Source: Euglena gracilis (Eukaryota; Euglenozoa; Euglenophyceae; Euglenales; Euglenaceae). Taken from it: a stretch of 23,495 nucleotides of DNA. The stretch spans positions 1 through 23,495 of the forward strand of contig CAAHFI010909763.1 in NCBI GenBank assembly GCA_900893395.1, read 5' to 3'. A program made the position numbers and the translations under genes. Shown here piece after piece: positions 11,201 through 21,826 of this stretch (positions within the stretch are counted from its first letter, which is position 1; every line of letters starts with the position of its first letter). The notes below the pieces were generated by a model. The model saw only the letters and a program-made list of their open reading frames with translations. It ran no database searches and was not told the DNA's origin.

Positions 11201-11761
11201 AGTGCCTACGGGTGTGAAAAACATGCGGATATCAAAAAACTAGCAAGGTATCGACGTTTTTGGAGGGGTGGAAGACGACCCCAAATGTCAGTACAGCCTG
11301 GTTCCCATACTTGGGCCCATGGGAAACCGTGATTTGGGCCTAAAACTGGAAACCGATTGGGGGTTCCCATTGCAACCCCCGGTATAGGTATTCCGATGTG
11401 CCGGCCGGATTAGTGCCTACGGGTGTGAAAAACATGCGGATATCAAAAAACTAGCAAGGTATCGACGTTTTTGGAGGGGTGGAAGACGACCCCAAATGTC
11501 AGTACAGCCTGGTTCCCATACTTGGGCCCATGGGAAACGTGATTTGGGCCTAAAACTGGAAACCGATTGGGGGTTCCCATTGCAACCCCCGGTATAGGTA
11601 TTCCGATGTGCCGGCCGGATTAGTGCCTACGGGTGTGAAAAACATGCGGATATCAAAAAACTAGCAAGGTATCGACGTTTTTGGAGGGGTGGAAGACGAC
11701 CCCAAATGTCAGTACAGCCTGGTTCCCATACTTGGGCCCATGGAAACGTGATTTGGGCCTA

Positions 11762-14700
11762 AAACTGGAAACCGATTGGGGGTTCCCATTGCAACCCCCG
11801 GTATAGGTATTCCGATGTGCCGGCCGGATTAGTGCCTACGGGTGTGAAAAACATGCGGATATCAAAAAACTAGCAAGGTATCGACGTTTTTGGAGGGGTG
11901 GAAGACGACCCCAAATGTCAGTACAGCCTGGTTCCCATACTTGGGCCCATGGGAAACCGTGATTTGGGCCTAAAACTGGAAACCGATTGGGGGTTCCCAT
12001 TGCAACCCCCGGTATAGGTATTCCGATGTGCCGGCCGGATTAGTGCCTACGGGTGTGAAAAACATGCGGATATCAAAAAACTAGCAAGATATCGACGTTT
12101 TTGGAGGGGTGGAAGACGACCCCAAATGTCAGTACAGCCTGGTTCCCATACTTGGGCCCATGGGAAACCGTGATTTGGGCCTAAAACTGGAAACCGATTG
12201 GGGGTTCCCATTGCAACCCCCGGTATAGGTATTCCGATGTGCCGGCCGGATTAGTGCCTACGGGTGTGAAAAACATGCGGATATCAAAAAACTAGCAAGA
12301 TATCGACGTTTTTGGAGGGGTGGAAGACGACCCCAAATGTCAGTACAGCCTGGTTCCCATACTTGGGCCCATGGGAAACCGTGATTTGGGCCTAAAACTG
12401 GAAACCGATTGGGGGTTCCCATTGCAACCCCCGGTATAGGTATTCCGATGTGCCGGCCGGATTAGTGCCTACGGGTGTGAAAAACATGCGGATATCAAAA
12501 AACTAGCAAGGTATCGACGTTTTTGGAGGGGTGGAAGACGACCCCAAATGTCAGTACAGCCTGGTTCCCATACTTGGGCCCATGGGAAACCGTGATTTGG
12601 GCCTAAAACTGGAAACCGATTGGGGGTTCCCATTGCAACCCCCGGTATAGGTATTCCGATGTGCCGGCCGGATTAGTGCCTACGGGTGTGAAAAACATGC
12701 GGATATCAAAAAACTAGCAAGGTATCGACGTTTTTGGAGGGGTGGAAGACGACCCCAAATGTCAGTACAGCCTGGTTCCCATACTTGGGCCCATGGGAAA
12801 CCGTGATTTGGGCCTAAAACTGGAAACCGATTGGGGGTTCCCATTGCAACCCCCGGTATAGGTATTCCGATGTGCCGGCCGGATTAGTGCCTACGGGTGT
12901 GAAAAACATGCGGATATCAAAAAACTAGCAAGGTATCGACGTTTTTGGAGGGGTGGAAGACGACCCCAAATGTCAGTACAGCCTGGTTCCCATACTTGGG
13001 CCCATGGGAAACGTGATTTGGGCCTAAAACTGGAAACCGATTGGGGGTTCCCATTGCAACCCCCGGTATAGGTATTCCGATGTGCCGGCCGGATTAGTGC
13101 CTACGGGTGTGAAAAACATGCGGATATCAAAAAACTAGCAAGATATCGACGTTTTTGGAGGGGTGGAAGACGACCCCAAATGTCAGTACAGCCTGGTTCC
13201 CATACTTGGGCCCATGGGAAACCGTGATTTGGGCCTAAAACTGGAAACCGATTGGGGGTTCCCATTGCAACCCCCGGTATAGGTATTCCGATGTGCCGGC
13301 CGGATTAGTGCCTACGGGTGTGAAAAACATGCGGATATCAAAAAACTAGCAAGATATCGACGTTTTTGGAGGGGTGGAAGACGACCCCAAATGTCAGTAC
13401 AGCCTGGTTCCCACACTTGGGCCCATGGAAACCGTGATTTGGGCCTAAAACTGGAAACCGATTGGGGGTTCCCATTGCAACCCCCGGTATAGGTATTCCG
13501 ATGTGCCGGCCGGATTAGTGCCTACGGGTGTGAAAAACATGCGGATATCAAAAAACTAGCAAGTATCGACGTTTTTGGAGGGGTGGAAGACGACCCCAAA
13601 TGTCAGTACAGCCTGGTTCCCATACTTGGGCCCATGGGAAACCGTGATTTGGGCCTAAAACTGGAAACCGATTGGGGGTTCCCATTGCAACCCCCGGTAT
13701 AGGTATTCCGATGTGCCGGCCGGATTAGTGCCTACGGGTGTGAAAAACATGCGGATATCAAAAAACTAGCAAGGTATCGACGTTTTTGGAGGGGTGGAAG
13801 ACGACCCCAAATGTCAGTACAGCCTGGTTCCCACACTTGGGCCCATGGGAAACCGTGATTTGGGCCTAAAACTGGAAACCGATTGGGGGTTCCCATTGCA
13901 ACCCCCGGTATAGGTATTCCGATGTGCCGGCCGGATTAGTGCCTACGGGTGTGAAAAACATGCGGATATCAAAAAACTAGCAAGGTATCGACGTTTTTGG
14001 AGGGGTGGAAGACGACCCCAAATGTCAGTACAGCCTGGTTCCCATACTTGGGCCCATGGGAAACCGTGATTTGGGCCTAAAACTGGAAACCGATTGGGGG
14101 TTCCCATTGCAACCCCCGGTAGGTATTCCGATGTGCCGGCCGGATTAGTGCCTACGGGTGTGAAAAACATGCGGATATCAAAAAACTAGCAAGGTATCGA
14201 CGTTTTTGGAGGGGTGGAAGACGACCCCAAATGTCAGTACAGCCTGGTTCCCACACTTGGGCCCATGGGAAACCGTGATTTGGGCCTAAAACTGGAAACC
14301 GATTGGGGGTTCCCATTGCAACCCCCGGTATAGGTATTCCGATGTGCCGGCCGGATTAGTGCCTACGGGTGTGAAAAACATGCGGATATCAAAAAACTAG
14401 CAAGTATCGACGTTTTTGGAGGGGTGGAAGACGACCCCAAATGTCAGTACAGCCTGGTTCCCATACTTGGGCCCATGGGAAACCGTGATTTGGGCCTAAA
14501 ACTGGAAACCGATTGGGGGTTCCCATTGCAACCCCCGGTATAGGTATTCCGATGTGCCGGCCGGATTAGTGCCTACGGGTGTGAAAAACATGCGGATATC
14601 AAAAAACTAGCAAGATATCGACGTTTTTGGAGGGGTGGAAGACGACCCCAAATGTCAGTACAGCCTGGTTCCCATACTTGGGCCCATGGGAAACCGTGAT

Positions 14701-15759
14701 TTGGGCCTAAAACTGGAAACCGATTGGGGGTTCCCATTGCAACCCCCGGTATAGGTATTCCGATGTGCCGGCCGGATTAGTGCCTACGGGTGTGAAAAAC
14801 ATGCGGATATCAAAAAACTAGCAAGATATCGACGTTTTGGAGGGGTGGAAGACGACCCCAAATGTCAGTACAGCCTGGTTCCCATACTTGGGCCCATGGG
14901 AAACCGTGATTTGGCCTAAAACTGGAAACCGATTGGGGGTTCCCATTGCAACCCCCGGTATAGGTATTCCGATGTGCCGGCCGGATTAGTGCCTACGGGT
15001 GTGAAAAACATGCGGATATCAAAAAACTAGCAAGGTATCGACGTTTTGGAGGGGTGGAAGACGACCCCAAATGTCAGTACAGCCTGGTTCCCATACTTGG
15101 GCCCATGGGAAACCGTGATTTGGGCCTAAAACTGGAAACCGATTGGGGGTTCCCATTGCAACCCCCGGTATAGGTATTCCGATGTGCCGGCCGGATTAGT
15201 GCCTACGGGTGTGAAAAACATGCGGATATCAAAAAACTAGCAAGTATCGACGTTTTTGGAGGGGTGGAAGACGACCCCAAATGTCAGTACAGCCTGGTTC
15301 CCATACTTGGGCCCATGGGAAACCGTGATTTGGCCTAAAACTGGAAACCGATTGGGGGTTCCCATTGCAACCCCCGGTATAGGTATTCCGATGTGCCGGC
15401 CGGATTAGTGCCTACGGGTGTGAAAAACATGCGGATATCAAAAAACTAGCAAGATATCGACGTTTTTGGAGGGGTGGAAGACGACCCCAAATGTCAGTAC
15501 AGCCTGGTTCCCATACTTGGGCCCATGGGAAACCGTGATTTGGGCCTAAAACTGGAAACCGATTGGGGGTTCCCATTGCAACCCCCGGTATAGGTATTCC
15601 GATGTGCCGGCCGGATTAGTGCCTACGGGTGTGAAAAACATGCGGATATCAAAAAACTAGCAAGATATCGACGTTTTTGGAGGGGTGGAAGACGACCCCA
15701 AATGTCAGTACAGCCTGGTTCCCATACTTGGGCCCATGGGAAAGTGTGATTTGGGCCTA
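11762..15759 (+). repeat. Satellite zone II (M57-M75): full-length tail nearly fixed, AAGATATCG/AAGTATCG enriched
   Basis: Sixteen of the eighteen monomers M57-M74 have the full GGGAAACCG tail, unlike zones on either side. AAGATATCG occurs in adjacent pairs at M58/M59, M63/M64, M70/M71 and M74/M75, and AAGTATCG at M65, M69 and M73. ACACTTGGG first becomes frequent here (M64, M66, M68). M71 and M73 share a shortened GATTTGGCC. M68 lacks the TA of GGTATAGG near 14119. The shared minority variants indicate a block that amplified from its own local sources. The zone edges are judged from these markers and could shift by a few monomers. Confidence 0.8.
13448..15548 (+). repeat. Local 4-monomer (about 840 bp) pattern marked by AAGTATCG
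   Basis: AAGTATCG occurs in M65, M69 and M73, whose starts (13448, 14289, 15129) are 841 and 840 bp apart. M69-M72 and M73-M76 share the marker order AAGTATCG, AAGATATCG, AAGATATCG, AAGGTATCG. ACAC and ATAC also alternate from M64 to M69, a 2-monomer pattern. The pattern does not extend far on either side, so this is a short segmental duplication rather than an array-wide higher-order repeat. Confidence 0.55.
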
Positions 15760-18700
15760 AAACTGGAAACCGATTGGGGGTTCCCATTGCAACCCCCGGT
15801 ATAGGTATTCCGATGTGCCGGCCGGATTAGTGCCTACGGGTGTGAAAAACATGCGGATATCAAAAAACTAGCAAGGTATCGACGTTTTTGGAGGGGTGGA
15901 AGACGACCCCAAATGTCAGTACAGCCTGGTTCCCACACTTGGGCCCATGGGAAACGTGATTTGGGCCTAAAACTGGAAACCGATTGGGGGTTCCCATTGC
16001 AACCCCCGGTATAGGTATTCCGATGTGCCGGCCGGATTAGTGCCTACGGGTGTGAAAAACATGCGGATATCAAAAAACTAGCAAGGTATCGACGTTTTTG
16101 GAGGGGTGGAAGACGACCCCAAATGTCAGTACAGCCTGGTTCCCACACTTGGGCCCATGGAAAGCGTGATTTGGGCCTAAAACTGGAAACCGATTGGGGG
16201 TTCCCATTGCAACCCCCGGTATAGGTATTCCGATGTGCCGGCCGGATTAGTGCCTACGGGTGTGAAAAACATGCGGATATCAAAAAACTAGCAAGGTATC
16301 GACGTTTTTGGAGGGGTGGAAGACGACCCCAAATGTCAGTACAGCCTGGTTCCCACACTTGGGCCCATGGAAACCGTGATTTGGGCCTAAAACTGGAAAC
16401 CGATTGGGGGTTCCCATTGCAACCCCCGGTATAGGTATTCCGATGTGCCGGCCGGATTAGTGCCTACGGGTGTGAAAAACATGCGGATATCAAAAAACTA
16501 GCAAGGTATCGACGTTTTTGGAGGGGTGGAAGACGACCCCAAATGTCAGTACAGCCTGGTTCCCATACTTGGGCCCATGGGAAACGTGATTTGGGCCTAA
16601 AACTGGAAACCGATTGGGGGTTCCCATTGCAACCCCCGGTATAGGTATTCCGATGTGCCGGCCGGATTAGTGCCTACGGGTGTGAAAAACATGCGGATAT
16701 CAAAAAACTAGCAAGGTATCGACGTTTTTGGAGGGGTGGAAGACGACCCCAAATGTCAGTACAGCCTGGTTCCCACACTTGGGCCCATGGAAACGTGATT
16801 TGGGCCTAAAACTGGAAACCGATTGGGGGTTCCCATTGCAACCCCCGGTATAGGTATTCCGATGTGCCGGCCGGATTAGTGCCTACGGGTGTGAAAAACA
16901 TGCGGATATCAAAAAACTAGCAAGGTATCGACGTTTTTGGAGGGGTGGAAGACGACCCCAAATGTCAGTACAGCCTGGTTCCCATACTTGGGCCCGGGAA
17001 ACGTGATTTGGGCCTAAAACTGGAAACCGATTGGGGGTTCCCATTGCAACCCCCGGTATAGGTATTCCGATGTGCCGGCCGGATTAGTGCCTACGGGTGT
17101 GAAAAACATGCGGATATCAAAAAACTAGCAAGGTATCGACGTTTTTGGAGGGGTGGAAGACGACCCCAAATGTCAGTACAGCCTGGTTCCCACACTTGGG
17201 CCCATGGAAAGCGTGATTTGGGCCTAAAACTGGAAACCGATTGGGGGTTCCCATTGCAACCCCCGGTATAGGTATTCCGATGTGCCGGCCGGATTAGTGC
17301 CTACGGGTGTGAAAAACATGCGGATATCAAAAAACTAGCAAGGTATCGACGTTTTTGGAGGGGTGGAAGACGACCCCAAATGTCAGTACAGCCTGGTTCC
17401 CACTTGGGCCCATGGGAAACGTGATTTGGGCCTAAAACTGGAAACCGATTGGGGGTTCCCATTGCAACCCCCGGTATAGGTATTCCGATGTGCCGGCCGG
17501 ATTAGTGCCTACGGGTGTGAAAAACATGCGGATATCAAAAAACTAGCAAGGTATCGACGTTTTTGGAGGGGTGGAAGACGACCCCAAATGTCAGTACAGC
17601 CTGGTTCCCACACTTGGGCCCATGGAAACCGTGATTTGGGCCTAAAACTGGAAACCGATTGGGGGTTCCCATTGCAACCCCCGGTATAGGTATTCCGATG
17701 TGCCGGCCGGATTAGTGCCTACGGGTGTGAAAAACATGCGGATATCAAAAAACTAGCAAGGTATCGACGTTTTTGGAGGGGTGGAAGACGACCCCAAATG
17801 TCAGTACAGCCTGGTTCCCACACTTGGGCCCATGGAAACCGTGATTTGGGCCTAAAACTGGAAACCGATTGGGGGTTCCCATTGCAACCCCGGTATAGGT
17901 ATTCCGATGTGCCGGCCGGATTAGTGCCTACGGGTGTGAAAAACATGCGGATATCAAAAAACTAGCAAGGTATCGACGTTTTTGGAGGGGTGGAAGACGA
18001 CCCCAAATGTCAGTACAGCCTGGTTCCCACACTTGGGCCCATGGGAAAGTGTGATTTGGGCCTAAAACTGGAAACCGATTGGGGGTTCCCATTGCAACCC
18101 CCGTATAGGTATTCCGATGTGCCGGCCGGATTAGTGCCTACGGGTGTGAAAAACATGCGGATATCAAAAAACTAGCAAGGTATCGACGTTTTTGGAGGGG
18201 TGGAAGACGACCCCAAATGTCAGTACAGCCTGGTTCCCACTTGGGCCCATGGGAAAGCGTGATTTGGGCCTAAAACTGGAAACCGATTGGGGGTTCCCAT
18301 TGCAACCCCCGGTATAGGTATTCCGATGTGCCGGCCGGATTAGTGCCTACGGGTGTGAAAAACATGCGGATATCAAAAAACTAGCAAGGTATCGACGTTT
18401 TTGGAGGGGTGGAAGACGACCCCAAATGTCAGTACAGCCTGGTTCCCACTTGGGCCCATGGAAACGTGATTTGGGCCTAAAACTGGAAACCGATTGGGGG
18501 TTCCCATTGCAACCCCCGGTATAGGTATTCCGATGTGCCGGCCGGATTAGTGCCTACGGGTGTGAAAAACATGCGGATATCAAAAAACTAGCAAGGTATC
18601 GACGTTTTTGGAGGGGTGGAAGACGACCCCAAATGTCAGTACAGCCTGGTTCCCACACTTGGGCCCATGGAAACCGTGATTTGGGCCTAAAACTGGAAAC

Positions 18701-21700
18701 CGATTGGGGGTTCCCATTGCAACCCCCGGTATAGGTATTCCGATGTGCCGGCCGGATTAGTGCCTACGGGTGTGAAAAACATGCGGATATCAAAAAACTA
18801 GCAAGGTATCGACGTTTTTGGAGGGGTGGAAGACGACCCCAAATGTCAGTACAGCCTGGTTCCCATACTTGGGCCCATGGAAACGTGATTTGGGCCTAAA
18901 ACTGGAAACCGATTGGGGGTTCCCATTGCAACCCCCGGTATAGGTATTCCGATGTGCCGGCCGGATTAGTGCCTACGGGTGTGAAAAACATGCGGATATC
19001 AAAAAACTAGCAAGGTATCGACGTTTTTGGAGGGGGAAGACGACCCCAAATGTCAGTACAGCCTGGTTCCCATACTTGGGCCCATGGAAACGTGATTTGG
19101 GCCTAAAACTGGAAACCGATTGGGGGTTCCCATTGCAACCCCCGGTATAGGTATTCCGATGTGCCGGCCGGATTAGTGCCTACGGGTGTGAAAAACATGC
19201 GGATATCAAAAAACTAGCAAGGTATCGACGTTTTTGGAGGGGTGGAAGACGACCCCAAATGTCAGTACAGCCTGGTTCCCATACTTGGGCCCGGGAAACC
19301 GTGATTTGGGCCTAAAACTGGAAACCGATTGGGGGTTCCCATTGCAACCCCCGGTATAGGTATTCCGATGTGCCGGCCGGATTAGTGCCTACGGGTGTGA
19401 AAAACATGCGGATATCAAAAAACTAGCAAGGTATCGACGTTTTTGGAGGGGTGGAAGACGACCCCAAATGTCAGTACAGCCTGGTTCCCATACTTGGGCC
19501 CGGGGAAACGTGATTTGGGCCTAAAACTGGAAACCGATTGGGGGTTCCCATTGCAACCCCCGGTATAGGTATTCCGATGTGCCGGCCGGATTAGTGCCTA
19601 CGGGTGTGAAAAACATGCGGATATCAAAAAACTAGCAAGGTATCGACGTTTTTGGAGGGGTGGAAGACGACCCCAAATGTCAGTACAGCCTGGTTCCCAC
19701 ACTTGGGCCCATGGGAAACGTGATTTGGGCCTAAAACTGGAAACCGATTGGGGGTTCCCATTGCAACCCCCGGTATAGGTATTCCGATGTGCCGGCCGGA
19801 TTAGTGCCTACGGGTGTGAAAAACATGCGGATATCAAAAAACTAGCAAGGTATCGACGTTTTTGGAGGGGTGGAAGACGACCCCAAATGTCAGTACAGCC
19901 TGGTTCCCACACTTGGGCCCATGGGAAACGTGATTTGGGCCTAAAACTGGAAACCGATTGGGGGTTCCCATTGCAACCCCCGGTATAGGTATTCCGATGT
20001 GCCGGCCGGATTAGTGCCTACGGGTGTGAAAAACATGCGGATATCAAAAAACTAGCAAGGTATCGACGTTTTTGGAGGGGTGGAAGACGACCCCAAATGT
20101 CAGTACAGCCTGGTTCCCACTTGGGCCCATGGAAACGTGATTTGGGCCTAAAACTGGAAACCGATTGGGGGTTCCCATTGCAACCCCCGGTATAGGTATT
20201 CCGATGTGCCGGCCGGATTAGTGCCTACGGGTGTGAAAAACATGCGGATATCAAAAAACTAGCAAGGTATCGACGTTTTTGGAGGGGTGGAAGACGACCC
20301 CAAATGTCAGTACAGCCTGGTTCCCACACTTGGGCCCATGGAAACGTGATTTGGGCCTAAAACTGGAAACCGATTGGGGGTTCCCATTGCAACCCCCGGT
20401 ATAGGTATTCCGATGTGCCGGCCGGATTAGTGCCTACGGGTGTGAAAAACATGCGGATATCAAAAAACTAGCAAGTATCGACGTTTTTGGAGGGGTGGAA
20501 GACGACCCCAAATGTCAGTACAGCCTGGTTCCCATACTTGGGCCCGTGGGAAAGCGTGATTTGGGCCTAAAACTGGAAACCGATTGGGGGTTCCCATTGC
20601 AACCCCCGGTATAGGTATTCCGATGTGCCGGCCGGATTAGTGCCTACGGGTGTGAAAAACATGCGGATATCAAAAAACTAGCAAGGTATCGACGTTTTTG
20701 GAGGGGTGGAAGACGACCCCAAATGTCAGTACAGCCTGGTTCCCACACTTGGGCCCGGAAAAGCGTGATTTGGGCCTAAAACTGGAAACCGATTGGGGGT
20801 TCCCATTGCAACCCCCGGTATAGGTATTCCGATGTGCCGGCCGGATTAGTGCCTACGGGTGTGAAAAACATGCGGATATCAAAAAACTAGCAAGGTATCG
20901 ACGTTTTTGGAGGGGTGGAAGACGACCCCAAATGTCAGTACAGCCTGGTTCCCACACTTGGGCCCATGGGAAACGTGATTTGGGCCTAAAACTGGAAACC
21001 GATTGGGGGTTCCCATTGCAACCCCCGGTATAGGTATTCCGATGTGCCGGCCGGATTAGTGCCTACGGGTGTGAAAAACATGCGGATATCAAAAAACTAG
21101 CAAGATATCGACGTTTTTGGAGGGGTGGAAGACGACCCCAAATGTCAGTACAGCCTGGTTCCCACACTTGGGCCCATGGAAACGTGATTTGGGCCTAAAA
21201 CTGGAAACCGATTGGGGGTTCCCATTGCAACCCCCGGTATAGGTATTCCGATGTGCCGGCCGGATTAGTGCCTACGGGTGTGAAAAACATGCGGATATCA
21301 AAAAACTAGCAAGGTATCGACGTTTTTGGAGGGGTGGAAGACGACCCCAAATGTCAGTACAGCCTGGTTCCCACACTTGGGCCCATGGAAACGTGATTTG
21401 GGCCTAAAACTGGAAACCGATTGGGGGTTCCCATTGCAACCCCCGGTATAGGTATTCCGATGTGCCGGCCGGATTAGTGCCTACGGGTGTGAAAAACATG
21501 CGGATATCAAAAAACTAGCAAGGTATCGACGTTTTTGGAGGGGTGGAAGACGACCCCAAATGTCAGTACAGCCTGGTTCCCATACTTGGGCCCGTGGAAA
21601 CGTGATTTGGGCCTAAAACTGGAAACCGATTGGGGGTTCCCATTGCAACCCCCGGTATAGGTATTCCGATGTGCCGGCCGGATTAGTGCCTACGGGTGTG

Positions 21701-21826
21701 AAAAACATGCGGATATCAAAAAAACTAGCAAGGTATCGACGTTTTTGGAGGGGTGGAAGACGACCCCAAATGTCAGTACAGCCTGGTTCCCACACTTGGG
21801 CCCATGGAAACCGTGATTTGGGCCTA
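15760..21826 (+). repeat. Satellite zone III (M76-M104): ACAC-rich, full-length tail absent
   Basis: None of the 29 monomers has the full GGGAAACCG tail. They carry shortened tails or new ones such as AAAGCG (M77, M82, M87, M98, M99), AAAGTG (M86), or forms that have lost or altered the CAT of GCCCATGGG (M81, M92, M93, M98, M99, M103). ACACTTGGG occurs in 18 copies and CCCACTTGGG in four (M83, M87, M88, M96). AAGGTATCG is almost fixed, with exceptions M98 and M101. The G5 and T5 runs are invariant here. M91 has lost TG from GGGGTGGAAG near 19034. This reads as a distinct subfamily block. Confidence 0.8.

Larger units (their letters stand above)
1..11761 (+). repeat. Satellite zone I (M1-M56): mixed tail variants, ATAC state
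   Basis: Monomers 1-56 share the ATACTTGGG state; the exceptions are M4 (ACAC) and shortened forms in M7, M17 and M50. The tail segment varies between GGGAAACCG, GGGAAACG, GGAAACCG and GGAAACG. All six copies with a G4 rather than G5 run (M3, M7, M8, M25, M27, M41) lie here, before 8606. AAGATATCG is sparse (M21, M31, M45, M51). Runs of like copies occur, for example M35-M37, which are identical with a GGGAAACG tail. M31 is the only copy here with an odd tail, GGAAAGCCG. M32 has a G-to-C substitution at 6549. Nothing non-satellite is present. Confidence 0.9.
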
